Shown: positions 9,495-21,480 of the stretch, in pieces | How the letters are laid out: every line of letters starts with the position of its first letter | How positions within the stretch are numbered: the stretch's first letter is position 1 | Assembly: GCA_019321725.1 (NCBI GenBank) | Contig: CM033108.1 | Span: 6,404,060-6,468,059 of the forward strand | DNA from: Paulownia fortunei | Taxonomy: Eukaryota > Streptophyta > Magnoliopsida > Lamiales > Paulowniaceae | Length of the DNA stretch: 64,000 bases | Direction: 5' to 3' | Made by a program: the position numbers and the translations under genes | Notes under the pieces: generated by a model | The model's database searches: none | What the model was told of the DNA's origin: nothing | What the model saw: only the letters and a program-made list of their open reading frames with translations

Positions 9495-12176
9495 CTAGCT
9501 AACAGAGGAAGCACCACCATATGAATCTAATGGTTCTGGGGTAGCAGCTTCATCTGACTGAGGAATTGAAACTATTTTGCCACTTGGAGAGGTAGCTGGA
9601 GGAACAACTATATCAGATTCCTCTGTATCTGACTGAGGGATTGGAGCTGGACTGCCAATGGGAGAGGTAGGTGGAGGAGCAGCTGTATCTGACTGAGGAA
9701 TTGGAGCAGGGCTGCCATGAGGAGACGTAGGTGGAGAAGCATCTATGTCTGACTCCCCTATATCTGACTGAGGAATCAAAACTGAATCGGAGGCAGGTGG
9801 AGAAGCAGGTGGAGGAACAGCTATATCTGATTGAGGAATAGAAACTGAACTGCCAGTAGGAGAGATAGATGGAGAAGCAGCTAAAGGTGACTGAGGAGTC
9901 GAAACTGAATAGCCAGTAAGAGAGGTAGGTGGAGGAGCAGCTATTATTGATTGAGGAATCGAAATTGAACTGCCACTAGGAGAGGTAGCTGGAGGAACAT
10001 CTATATTTGATTCCTCTGTCGACTGAGGAATCATAACTGGACTGCCAATGGGAGAGGTAGGTGGAGCAGCTGCTATATCTGACTGAGGAATCGAAACTGA
10101 ACTGGCACTAGGAGAGGTAGCTGGAGCAACTACGCCTGATTCAATAGGAGAGATTTGTGGAGGAGCAGCTATATCTGACTGAGGAACCGAAACTGGATTG
10201 CTACTAGGAGAGGCAGATGGAGACTTGGAACCAGTTTGCTTTTTGGGATTAGAATCAGTACGAGCAGCGTACGCACTTTTATCTATTGCTGACCCCAAAT
10301 CTTTAGTTTCTTCTGGCACTATTGGCGAGTACTTAACATTTGGATCCTCTTTGGGCACAGGGAAGATGAAGCCAGCAGCATACGGCACCTGAGTCTGTGG
10401 TATCCAGCGACTACCATCAAGAAACTCAGCCGCTGTGAAACGCTGAATCCTGTTTGGTGGCAACTCCTTGACACCAGCCCATTTCACGCGTTGTGTCTTA
10501 GGGGCAGCTGGGCCTCTGTTGTTGAATTCTGTGTAGAACAGGGTTTCCAGGGCGAATGTCGCATTCCAGGGCAGCCATCCCTCAGGCTGGATCAAGTCAT
10601 CCAGGAAAGATTCCATGATAATGGTCCTGGAGTATTCTTTCCAGGGCCTGCCGAGGTATGACTTGAGTTTGTTCCTAAAGGGATAATACTCGGGGTCAGC
10701 TTTAAAAGTGCAGTTTTGGAGGACAAGCCCTGTTGGCTGGCGCACGTCCTTCCTACCTTGTGCAGTGACGATATTTTGCTGGTTGTCCAAAGGCTTTCGG
10801 ACCAACAGCGTGCAGCCCTGGAAAACAGCAGCGCTGTCGCCAAAAACGAAGTCGACAGTGCCTGAGATCACGCAATCCCTATAGAATTGGCGGTACGTAT
10901 GTGCGTAGAGGGTGTCTTGGTATCCATCCATATGGCAATTATAGAAGATCGCTTTATCGGCACTAACACGCAATGCTACGGCCTGGTGCTTTTGTGGGCC
11001 AGCAGAATTTTCGAAGCCAATCTCCCTGGCTATGAAATCATCTCCTTGCACGGCTGCAATAAATTTTTAAAACTCCCATTATTAGTGATGCAAAGAGAAT
11101 CACCAACAAAAACAGATGCATGTTCTACTTTGACTAAAAGATGTGATTGGAGAGAATTGGCAATTGCATTTATACATACCAACAGTTGCTGTCTGGAAGG
11201 TGCCCGTTCCATCTATGAAGTTCAAGTTTCCTGTTATCCTTGTCTTGGTTGGGCCATCACCGATAATCAACAAATGTGTCAAACTGCTATTAATCTGCAC
11301 CTTCTCTTCATAAATACCCTCTTTGATGTACAATACAAATGTTTTATTGCAGTTTTTAGGGATGTCTTTCAGAGCTTCGTTAATTGTCCGGTACTTGCCA
11401 CTCCCATCCTTAGCCACGACGAGGTCTGGACTAATCTGCTGTGGAGAAGCGGTAAGGAGTCTACGCCTGTTGTAATCCATCCAATCAGGGAGTTCACCAC
11501 CGTGTCCCAGGACCAGAAGATCTTCTGAAAGGAGACGACGACCCTTGAAGCCTTGGATACCCATAGACTCGAGAAATGTGGAGATCTCCGCCACCATGGC
11601 AAGCGCATTGCTGGTCATTTGCATGGCTGTTTTGAGGGCATCTTTCATTTTCTCTCCAGCATCTCCGGAGACGTCTTCAAAGCCGTCTAGGCACGTTTCT
11701 TGGTTTGTGATGGCACCACTAAGCCAAATCTTCAATTCCAATAGTATGTCATCAACATTAATGATATCAAAATTGTTGAACTTGGCGTAAGATCTCTGGA
11801 GATCATTGACAGCGCGATTTGCAAGCTCGCCACAGCTTTCAAGAGCCGATTTTGCTCTGGGATCAGTCTGAATCTCTTGCAGAGTAGCTGATTTCTTGGC
11901 TGCCTCATTAATGTACTTGATGGCAGCCTGGAAAGCCACCTCAATAAGCTCTTTTGGGTTGCTACTATTGTGTCCAGCAGAGTTTAGGCTGTCAATACAA
12001 GCTTGTTGGTAATCTGTGGTTTCACATATGGTTGTGATAGCCTTCTGGGAGGCAGATACATCTGGGACATCATTATTGTCACCATCTCGGCCGCCTATGG
12101 CAAGAGCTACCACCATGGCAACCAGGATTAAAGAACAAACTGTAACTATGGCAATCTTTTTCTTGCGTTCTTCCAT
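9495..12176 (-). CDS. Pectinesterase/pectinesterase inhibitor with C-terminal repeat tail (PME-A)
   Basis: It removes methyl esters from cell-wall homogalacturonan. Exon 1 is 12176-11180 and exon 2 is 11053-9495, with a 126-bp GT-AG phase-1 intron (11179-11054) after TATV. The product is 851 residues. Residues 8-28 form a signal anchor. About 45-205 is the inhibitor-like pro-domain with four cysteines (C51, C60, C115, C162). RRLL sites at 213 and 238 match sites where the pro-region is cut in the Golgi. The catalytic domain (about 248-570) keeps Q356, Q378, D379, D400, R468 and W470 in GYQDTL, DFVFG and LGRPW, with spacing identical to carrot PME. From about 607 the protein is a Pro/Ser-rich tail with ten PQS repeats. 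From memory, Arabidopsis PME21 and PME28 share this layout and are pollen-expressed. The first ATG is used because the anchor follows directly. Confidence 0.93.
9500..10223 (-). repeat. Coding minisatellite: PQS repeat tail of PME-A
   Basis: About 240 codons at the 3' end of PME-A are built from degenerate units of roughly 20-26 residues. Each carries a variant of IPQSDIAAPPPTSPxGS, and ten PQS cores are visible. Some units add an acidic EESDI insert. The composition (Pro, Ser, Ala) is that of an extended, probably glycosylated wall-interacting segment. The reading frame is intact throughout, so unit number changed in multiples of three bases. Confidence 0.85.
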
Positions 12177-12242
12177 ATTCGACCAAAATACCGATGGCTT
12201 CTACCTTTTTGCTGTTTCTAATCTTATGTTCTGTAGGATGTC

Positions 12243-12250
12243 TATAAATA
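12243..12250 (-). promoter_or_regulatory. Possible TATA box of PME-A
   Basis: TATTTATA on the minus strand lies about 70 bases upstream of the PME-A start codon, a plausible distance for a plant core promoter with a short 5' UTR. Confidence 0.4.
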
Positions 12251-13194
12251 CTGCAAAATACTCAAATGCGGTGGAGAAGGGCCTAAAGAGGTCACTGACC
12301 CTCTCCTTCAAGAATATGAATAAGAACAAGCACTGATATTTGCATCAAGAGCCTCACTACTCTTCTAATTGGAAGAAAGGGAAATTTGGACTAAATTTTG
12401 ACAGGTAGTTATTTCTGGTATGGAACATGAGGCTTTGAGGAAAAAAAGAGTCAACCAGTCATTTCATTATAGAGAAGCTAGGACCCTTAATATGAACATG
12501 GAGCCCCATGAAGTTAGGAGATTTTTCATTCCAACCACTATATGAATCTAGAATTTGGCAACGATAACAACGCTGATATATGGAGCAAGAATGCTAGCAA
12601 AGAGGGTCGGAGAAAATAAGATTGTCAAATAATGATTTAGTGAAGAATCAATACTATAACTGAATTTTCGGTTAAAAATAAAATGAAAATACTATAACTG
12701 AATTTTCGGTTCTTTTATCAGTTAGTTAAATTAGCAGGTAATTACAATATAATAAACACTTGGATGGTTCATCCATTCCAAACTTTATCACCACAAATGA
12801 GATTTTAGTGGTAAAAGGGAAATCTTAAATATTATGAAATTGTAGCTTGTGATAAACAAATTGTAGTTACCGCATTTTTTTCTTCTCATAACTCAATTAT
12901 TGATTGTACAAGTCTACTTTCAGTAAAGAATCAGAAGTAAAAGACTTGGGCTTCTTTAGAACATAAGGCACTGTTCCATTATCAATCAAAGTACATATAA
13001 TTAACCAATCAAAGTACATACAATGTAATTAAGGAATCAGAAGAAGTAATGTATTGGAGCTATATCAAACTAGAGAGGGCCAGAAAATGTAACAGTTGTA
13101 CAATGTGCAGACTATGACCAATACTAAGAAAAACTAAAACCATTCTGTCTTCAAGATAGCTTGAATAACAGCTTGCTTTAACTATGATATATCT

Positions 13195-13200
13195 TTTATT
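13195..13200 (-). terminator. Possible polyadenylation signal of PME-B
   Basis: AATAAA on the minus strand lies about 57 bases beyond the PME-B stop codon. Confidence 0.4.
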
Positions 13201-13256
13201 GTTAATAACTTGACTTAATAAAATTTCAATGAAACTCCTAACAGTAAGGGGGACAA

Positions 13257-15861
13257 CTAATTTGTCAAACCGGCCGTGAACTTGATACCGGTGGCTGGCA
13301 GCCATGCCATCCCATCAAGAAATCGGCCAACGGAGAAGAAACCGGCAGTGGAAGCATCACGAATTATATGATAACCAGGCCACCGAACCCTGCCCGAAAT
13401 CGATGCTCCAGGGCCATAATTCCTGTACTCACCATACCACAGAGTGCCCAAGGCAAAATCCCCGTACCATTCCAGCCACCCTCTTGGCTGCACCATTGAA
13501 GTCATGTAAGTATTCAGGAAAACAGTCCTGGAATACTGTTTCCAGGGCCTGCCTAAATACGTCGGCCGCGTGGCATAAACGTAGCTATCCTGGATAGAAA
13601 ATCCAGTGCTCTGATGAGGGTCCTTCCTGCCTTGTGCTGTGATGGTGACTTTTTGCAGAGGCAATGGCTCCCTTGTGAAGATCTTGCAGTTCTGGAGGAC
13701 GGCTGCGCCGTTGCCGAAGATGAAATCGATGGTGCCAGAGATGCTGCATTCGCGGTAGAATTGGCGGAGGGAGTGGGCATAGAGAGTGTCTTGGTAGCCT
13801 TCCATGCTGCAGCGGTAGAAGGCTGATTGGTCGGAGTTGACACGCAGGGCCACCCCCTGGTGGTTTTGGGGGCCTGCTGTGTTGCGGAATGTAATGTCCC
13901 TTGCGATGAATCCCTTGCCCGAAACAGCTGCAGAAATCATGGTTACTTAATGAGGGGAAGTGAAAAAAGGTGAAGGAATTTTACCTAAGAAGAGGATGGT
14001 TGTAACATTTTACATTCAAATATTTGATTTATCTATATTTTAAATTTTTCTTGCATGAAATTGGTAATGGGAATAAAAGTTATTTCAACTTTCTGTCTTT
14101 AATAATATTCATTAAGTTTTGGCACATTTGTTTCTCTATTTTAATCTCCAGATAACATTAATACCTAACAGGACAAATTAAAACTTCGGCTGGGGGGCAA
14201 GGAAAGCCATGGTAAGAAACTTTAATGTGTAATATTCAAACAAAATACATTAAAAGTGAGGGAGGTAAATTTCTTATTTTTTAAAAAAAAAAAAGGGAGA
14301 TTTTTATTTATTTATAGTTCATGACACGAAAGGGACATGCCTCCGAATTTTATATTTTAATTTGATATTTCATCTTATATTCTAATTTTCATATGCACCA
14401 AGCATATATATAATTCAATATATATATATATAGATATAGATATTTCATACACTTTGCATACATTTGTATTTGAAATATGAAATAAAAAATTATATTAAAA
14501 TAGAATGTCTAGACTGTTGTATTCCTTTTCTTTTCTAGGTCCGTCACTTATGCGTAGCCTATATTTCAGCATCTCTTTGTAGGACCAATCCAACAACTAA
14601 TGTGTAAAGGACTAACAGACAACAATTACAAAGACAAAATTAGAGTATACAAGTCAATTGAAAAATTCTTATATAGAAAAGTAAAAATATCAAATCAATC
14701 AAATTATGTCATGTCAATAATAAAATTTATAATATATTGACATGATATAATTCAATGGGTTCTTATTTCACTTGCAATTCATATAATAATTTTTCGAATT
14801 AAAAATATATCATAATCAAGTGGCTTAAAGACCAAGATCATGGAAAATGAACAGAATCTGGGGTGCTAGACTGTTAATCAACATTTGAACAAAAGGTAAT
14901 AAAAGCGCATGAGAAATTTACCAACTGTAGCTGTTCGAAACGTAGTCCATCCTTGCATGAAATTCCGATTACCAGTAATAATAGTCTGCCCTATTCCATC
15001 ACCCACCAGCATGATATTAGTCTTCTTCTTCTTCATATCTATATTCTCCTTGTAAACGCCCTTCTTCACGTATATCACATACCTCCTGTTACTATAACTT
15101 GGAGCCTCAAATATCGCCTGCGCTATCGAACGATAGTGCCCGCTTCCATCCAAAGCCACCACGGAATCTGCGTGCATTCCATTTGGCCTGGAAAAAACAA
15201 GCTCCTTATCGCCATCCGTCATCCATTTTGGGAAATCCCTGTTTCCACTTTCACCAGTTGTGCCATTATTTCTTGATGGTTTGAAAGGAAGGCCGTGCAT
15301 TTGCGTATACAACGTTAACACATTGCCAATGAGTTGAGTTACTTGTGAGAGACTTCCTCTTATGAAGTGTTCGAGGCGTCGGTCGGTGCCCTCAAACCCT
15401 TCAAGGCAAGTATCTTGGTTGCTTAGAGCAGCGCTCAGCCAAGCCTTTAGGTTTCCGTCTGAGTGAGGGTCCTTGAAACCAGCACGAATCTTGTTCATCT
15501 CTGCCATGGACCACGCCAGTTCGGATACCGAGAAATCCAGGAGTTCCTTGCAGTCATCTATGGCTATTTGCTCACGGTAACTTATGGATAAGGTGTTGAA
15601 TGTCGCGATCTTGTCGATGGATAACCTTGCCTCGTTGAGCGTGTTGTGGAGGGCAGCCCTGAGGATCGAGACAGGGGTGTGACTGGCATAACTTTTGATC
15701 TGGGACTGCATGTTTGAGAGACATGAGTCTTGATTATTGATTTTGTCGCATGCTCGAATGATCATGGCTTGAAGGGTTTGGTTTTGATCAATTAATCCAT
15801 GGGAGAGAAAGTGGAAGGAAGAGAATAAGATGGAAACAAGAAGGAAATTGGCAAAAGCCAT
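13257..15861 (-). CDS. Pectinesterase/pectinesterase inhibitor (PME-B)
   Basis: Predicted secreted pectin methylesterase with an inhibitor-like pro-domain, acting on wall homogalacturonan. Exon 1 is 15861-14922 and exon 2 is 13927-13257. The GT-AG phase-1 intron (14921-13928, 994 bp) falls after TATV exactly as in PME-A. The product is 536 residues: signal peptide about 1-22, inhibitor-like domain about 28-190 with cysteines C38, C47, C104 and C152, and catalytic domain about 230-534. Expected active-site residues are present: Q337, Q359, D360, D381, R440 and W442, in GYQDTL, DFIFG and YLGRPW. No RRLL processing site occurs between the domains, unlike PME-A, and there is no C-terminal tail. 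MKKKKTNIMLVGDG and FMQGWTTFRTATV are typical type-I plant PME segments. No frame breaks are seen. Confidence 0.93.
14345..14505. mobile_element. MITE-like insertion in the PME-B intron (copy 2)
   Basis: The stretch starts TTTTATATTTTAATTTGATA and ends with the near reverse complement (ATTATATTAAAATAGAAT), the same terminal pattern as the copies near 8170 and 16170. It lies inside the 994-bp intron of PME-B, which is eight times longer than the PME-A intron. No target duplication was resolved. Confidence 0.35.
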
Positions 15862-15982
15862 TGAGTTTTAGTTACATGCAAAGGAGGGTGCTACGGGGGT
15901 ATTCTTTTATTTTGGAGAGATATTTATGTTATCAAGAATGATGGGATTGCTTGTCAGGGATGAAAATAAAGGGAAAGGAATG

Positions 15983-15989
15983 TTTTATA
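15983..15989 (-). promoter_or_regulatory. Possible TATA box of PME-B
   Basis: TATAAAA on the minus strand lies about 120 bases upstream of the PME-B start codon. Confidence 0.5.
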
Positions 15990-16169
15990 GATGTAGATAG
16001 AAAATATACTTTAATTTTCCCTTTGGCAAAGTTCAAGTTACGCTCCCTTTTCTACATTAAAAGTATGATTCTCGTGTGATCAATAAATTTGCTACGTCAA
16101 AACCTTTTTCGTTCTATGACGTTGGATGTGTATTATTGGAGGAACTTCAATAAATCTTGTTGCATAAAA

Positions 16170-16398
16170 TGCGTTTAAATTTTTTATTTTTATTTAATAT
16201 TTTATATTATATTTTACATCATTAATATATATTAAGTGTATAATAATATTTTTTTAAGTATACATTTAGCACGAATTATATATACTTGACATGTATTTAT
16301 AAAGTAAAATATAAAAAAATATTATTTTACACTTAACATATATTTATGATGTAAAATATAAAATAAAATATCAAATTAAAATAAAAAATTCAAAGGCA
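16170..16398. mobile_element. MITE-like element (copy 3, best preserved)
   Basis: The left end (TGCGTTTAAATTTTTTATTT onward) and the reverse complement of the right end agree for about 60 bases, including TATTTTACATCATTAATATA versus its mirror at 16330-16360. The element is about 229 bp and flanked by TAAAA on both sides (16165-16169 and 16399-16403). It has no coding capacity. The superfamily was not determined. Confidence 0.6.
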
Positions 16399-16942
16399 TA
16401 AAACGAGGTTTGATTGCTGTTGGCTCAAGGAATTGTCTCAATGTTGAAGTGAGATGGATTCTAAAGTGACTATCAAGTTCAAAAAATAAATGCTCATGGC
16501 TTTTGATTTTGTCTGCATTCTACATAGTACCAGGATCTTAAGAGTTGCACGTATGTTTTATTCCATTAGACACGAGCTCACCAATTTCAACCAAAAAAGA
16601 AAAAAAAGGAAAAGAAAGAAAGAATTAAAGTATCCAACTTGGTCTTGCATACCTATGTGCTCGTTATTTTACTGACAAACTTTTTTTTTTTTAACGATTT
16701 ATTTGCTGTTATTTTTTTATTGTTATCTCATACAATAAAGCTTCATTTGTATATTTTCATAAATATAGTTACTTGCAATGCAATCAAGGGCATCTGATAA
16801 AAGTGAAGATTTTGACGTTAATAACAGCACATTAATTCATAAAGTTTTATTGGACTTTGTCTCACCAACAACAAAATAAGTGTAATTGCTAGGAAGTTTT
16901 AGTGCAACAGTCATCCGGAAAAAGAGTACTAGTAACAATATC
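16399..16942. other. No gene recognised
   Basis: AT-rich DNA between the MITE-like element and the left end of the large inverted repeat. A weak continuation of the inverted-repeat similarity may begin near 16880. No motif was recognised. Confidence 0.5.
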
Positions 16943-17589
16943 CATGTTCTCACCTCATGTTCGAACAATGAATAGAACATTGGTTTTGTGTTTAATGAGA
17001 ATTAATTTATGATTTTACTAAAAAGGTACTATTTTTTAGAATAAAATTTTATAAAATAAGTATCTGTAGTTATTTTAGAGTTCAATAACAAAATAATTTA
17101 AGTTTGAAATTTCCTTATTGATATTTTGGAATTGAGATTTGTGAAATCTAAAAATGGCATGTTTAGATTTTGTTTGATTCAAATCATGTGTGATTTACAT
17201 TCCAGCATTCAAGCATCATTTTAGGAATTTATATTTTTCCTTTTAGCATCAGATTTCTTTGATAAGAGTGAAAGTACATAGAAGAAATAGTGTTGGAACA
17301 GGTTTCTGTTATCACTATTTCAAGTTTTAAAATCTCCTAGTAAATAGAAGACGTGTGTTAGTGGATAGATGAACACCTAGGGTTACTAAATTGGATTGGA
17401 TGGAATTGTATCAGTGTGTGCATCTTGGGCGAGAAAAACTAGGGTTAGGATACAAAAAGAATTTTTAGCCCCATATTCCAACACCAAACCCTAATTTCTA
17501 CTACAGTAAAAACATTTCTTTTCTTCTCCCATACTTCTCTTCTCTAGTTTTTTTGTGTTTCTCTACAAATTTTTCTTTTAGATTACAGG

Positions 17590-20500
17590 ATGTCAGATTC
17601 ACACAATGAAACACTTTCACAATTGAAGAAGAAAGTTATATCTAAGAAGAGGAAGAAAAAAGAAGAAAAATTTGGCTCTCATGTAATGAAAAGATGAAAA
17701 AATCAGCCAAACCTAGTACTTGAGGAGGACTCGCCGATTGAGACAAACCCAATAAATGTCCACACTATTCCTATTAAGGAGGCAAACCTAGTTGGTCCGA
17801 CATCCAATCCATCAGAGGCTCATGATAGTACCTTGTTTCATACCCCTACCAATTCGTTGGCAGACACAATTGATGTTGCAACCACTCTTGTCAATATTCA
17901 ACAAGGCCAAGTTCCAGAATCTGAGCATAATATTAAAGGCGTTACTTATTTTCCTATTCCTGAACTGGCTGCACTATTTTTTGCTATTTCAGAGTCTATT
18001 AAAACTCCTATCCAATAGGGAAATATATATGTAGGTTACGTTGGTAGTCATGTTCCAATATCACATAAAACATGACAATCCTGACTATGAAACTAATCAG
18101 TTTGCTATTGGAACAACAATTATCAACTTGTCTGATATAACTCTAGAGACTCAACTCTTAGACCAGCTATGGGTGATGAACCCATTGAGATAAGTATTGC
18201 TTACTCTACAAAATTTTATACTGTGGATGCTAGACGCAAGTGGAATTTTTTCTTAAAAAGAAAGTTGTCAGAACAGTCAATTAGGTTGAAAGAGTTTGAG
18301 GAAAGAGGTTTAAACAAATTTCTTGATGAACATAGTTTGTTGAAGAATGTGATGAATACTAAGTCCTTTGTCCCCACTGCAGTTCATGAGTTTTATGCGA
18401 ACTTGCACTCCACTTTGGACTAACCAGAATCTGTCAAGTTTGGCCAGATGTTTGTGAGGAATAAGATTTACTTTTTCACTTCTGATTTGATTAAAAGAGT
18501 TTTTATTTTCACCAAATGTGACTAATGTTGAACTCCATGCTAATATGGATTTGGTAGTCGGACCCTTACTAGCAATAAGATTGATACATGGCCTACTGAG
18601 AATACCAATTTCCCTACTATTTCACTTACACTCAAATTTGTTATTCTTCATAAGGTTGCCATCACCAATTCCTACTTTAAATCACATAGCCATAATTAAG
18701 GCTCAAGCCATACTTCTTTACAGTGTTGGAATGGGTCATTCTTTTGATTTTGGTCAGCATATTCCTAATATTATAGTAGTGTGCAGTGAGCCAATTAGCG
18801 GCGAACTTACTCTTGTAAAAATAGTCTTATTCATAATGTTTAAATAAATAAAAGGTATTTCTTTATCTTTAATTATTTTACCTATTAGATAAAGTCCCTA
18901 GATCATTTTTAGTTATGGGGCATGGTCACGCATATGATGGTGATCATGGAATATGCCTTTATGACTTTGATCTTAAACATGTTCTAACTCGAGGGTTCAT
19001 TGAGATGGGATATCGATAAGCCTGATAGACTCGCACACACGATGCGTAATTGAAAGGAGAATGTCTCATTCTATAGACATTAGTGTAGATATGCTAGTAC
19101 ATGTGTATGGGTGTTTGTAAGGGAACGAGTACATAGAACGATCCACTGGGAAATTCTCAATCGAAAAGTATTGTTTGTCGAATGAGAATTTTCTAGTTAT
19201 GATAATGCATTAATCAGTCATTTGAGTAGAGGTACCATGGTGACCTTGTGCTTGACATCATACACTTTGATATATTTTTTGATTGCGTGACAATCAGAAA
19301 GGGGCTTATATTAGGTGTATGATCTTCATGTATGGAGGTCAAAGGGTAGCCAATAAAGGACATGTTACCTATCTGGTAGAATAGGATAATTTCTTATGTT
19401 TTCTAAATCTTTGATCCCGAAAACCTAGGCCAAGGCAGAATGAATACTAGATGTAGGATTTTCTAGTGATTCATCAAAGAATCATTGTGACTTGAAATGG
19501 AATCTAGGTATTAAGTCAAAATAGGGTTTCGACTAATAATCCATACTCTATACTTAATCGGAAGATTAGTTGACAGAGGGATTATATTTGCATGGTACTT
19601 GTAATATAAAAGGTTCACTTACTATTCACTTAAGACTAGGTAGTCAAGATGCATTGTTAGGTACTTTCCTTGATTTGTGAGGTTCTTGGAATTAATTAAT
19701 TGGATTAATTAATCAAAATATTAAATTTATTCATAGGTTGCAAAGGTTGCAAGCCCACTACTAGTTTAGTTATGAACCTAATGGGTCATACACAAATCGA
19801 GATGATCTATTTCTATATCTATTTTTGTAATCCAAAGTGTTGGATTAAGTTGATTAATGGAGATTAATCAACTTGAGTTAGAATTAATTTAAAAAGTTAA
19901 ATTAATTAATTCAAATAAATAATATGATTATTTATTTGTACCCAATAATGATTAGGGACTCTTGAGAGTGAATTAATTAATTGATAGAGATCAATTATAT
20001 TAGCTTGACCTAAAACTAATTTAAGGAATTAAATTAATTTAACCAATTAAAATAATAGAAATCAATTAATTAATTTATTGGATCAATTAATTATATTGGG
20101 CTTTTTAATTATTTGATGGAGATCAATTAATTAAATTTTAATAAATTAATTAGAGTCCAAGCCCATGGGGTTAGAGGCCTGTTAGGATTTTTTAATTGGT
20201 AGAATTAAAAAGTCCTAATAAAAATGAAAGAATTTTTCTTGAAGTGAAAGAAATAAAAGATAAGGAAAGAGAAGGTTTCCTAATTGGATTAGGGGACTAA
20301 TTATGATAAGAGTTGAAGACCTAATAAGATTGAGTAAAGACTACATTGTATATATAAATACACAATGAAGTGGCCAAAAACTACAAGCAAGAGAGCTAAA
20401 AAATTTGCCCCCCTTTTTTCTTCTCCTTTTCATTTTTTTTGTGTGTTTTATTTTCTTACTTTAAGAAAAATTACTCCATCAAAAAGTTCCATCCCTTTTT

Positions 20501-21480
20501 GATAAAAAGGTTAATTCTTTCATCACTTGTTATTTCAAAAATTAATCTTCACTCTCAAATAGATTTAGAAATAAGAATTTCAAATTCACTAGCTATATTT
20601 GAAGCTTGTGGATCTGCTCGAAAGTGTGGATACCATTAGAGGGACTACACTTGGAGTTTTTGGTGAACGTTTTGATAGGCCATCAAAATTGTTTGAGAGG
20701 ACCTTGAGGAATCTGAATTCCTTCTTACCCTTAATCAACCAAATTATTTGAAAGGTATAATCATGAAACTTTAGTTGTTTAATCTTATTAAACCAGCAAT
20801 CTAAAACGCAAACCAAAAATCGCATCAAATCCGTGATATACATATTTTCATATGATGTATGATTTTATTTCAATTGTTAAAAAATTTTAAATTTCCACTT
20901 TGCTTGCCATCCCGCGATTACGCGAACCCATCACTTAAGACTATATTGAAACATGCAAAAGTCAAGACTACCCATGGCAATTTATATTTCCCTTTCTTGA
21001 TATTTAATTTCTTGATCACTCTAGGGTTTAGAAATGACAGATGGGAAAATTTGCAAGCTCCTATGAAACCTTTTAATATTACTCAGAAGCTAATCAAGTT
21101 TGAAAGACAATTAATTGATATTGATACAGATGTCCCAATTGATGTTCTTGGCCATTTTGGAACATCATCTTATGTAGCTCATGCTTGTACTTATTCCATG
21201 GACTATTATGGTTATCTTGAGAAGTAATTGCATAAGGTACGTGAGCAAATCAAGTAGTCCCTTAGCAAAAAGAATGAGATTTTAGGATTACTTGCTCAAA
21301 TGAAAGAGAAGTAGTCTGCAGCTATTTCTGATCCTATAGCTGCAAGTTCTGAGGCTAATTCTAAGTCATTCTCTAGTTCTTCTGGTCCCCTCCGCCCATT
21401 TTTTCACTATTGCTATTGGATGTCAAAGTATTGGGATAGGTGTTGATGCTGCCAGAAGTTCATTCCATAGAGGGCTAATG
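17590..21480 (+). pseudogene. Broken envelope-position ORF of SIRE-like element (left arm)
   Basis: The frame begins at ATG 17590 (MSDSHNETLSQLKKK), the same start as the right-arm copy at 23947. It carries the segment SIRLKEFEERGLNKFLDEH and the short motif HEFYANL, which resembles the 'putative plant transposon protein' domain found downstream of pol in SIRE-like elements. Several in-frame stops occur (for example just before the methionine at 18169 and after HSTLD at 18421). The coding sequence is split by the solo LTR at 18837-20933 and resumes near 20960 with the KPFNITQKLIKFERQL block. It is not functional. Confidence 0.65.
18837..20933 (+). mobile_element. Copia-type solo LTR inserted in the left arm
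   Basis: The segment is absent from the equivalent place in the right arm, so it is an insertion. It starts TGTTTAAATA and ends GCGATTACGCGAACCCATCA. A TATA box (TATATAAATA near 20350) is followed by a short leader. The terminal stretch (CTTGCCATCCCGCGATTACG) resembles the U5 end of TAR/Tork-type copia LTRs. The flanks CATAA (18832-18836) and CTTAA (20934-20938) agree in four of five bases, as expected of an aged target duplication. Its left half is rich in AATTAATTAA-type subrepeats (19,690-20,160). Confidence 0.55.

Larger units (their letters stand above)
12177..13256. other. Intergenic region between PME-A and PME-B
   Basis: This is the promoter side of PME-A and the 3' flank of PME-B. 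It contains a perfect 23-bp direct repeat (ATACTATAACTGAATTTTCG plus GTT) at 12651-12673 and 12689-12711, and a second small direct repeat around CAATCAAAGTACATA near 12980-13020. No further gene was recognised. Confidence 0.6.

Noticed and set aside
11030..11179. Minus-strand extension of the PME-A exon 1 frame past TATV (GMYKCNCQ...) as an alternative C-terminus
   Set aside because: A canonical GT donor at 11179 and AG acceptor at 11054 join the catalytic domain in phase. The read-through tail is intron sequence.
10887..11790. Plus-strand open frames opposite PME-A (including 10887-11528 and 11545-11790)
   Set aside because: They are antisense shadows of the PME-A exons, with no plant-like codon bias or motif.
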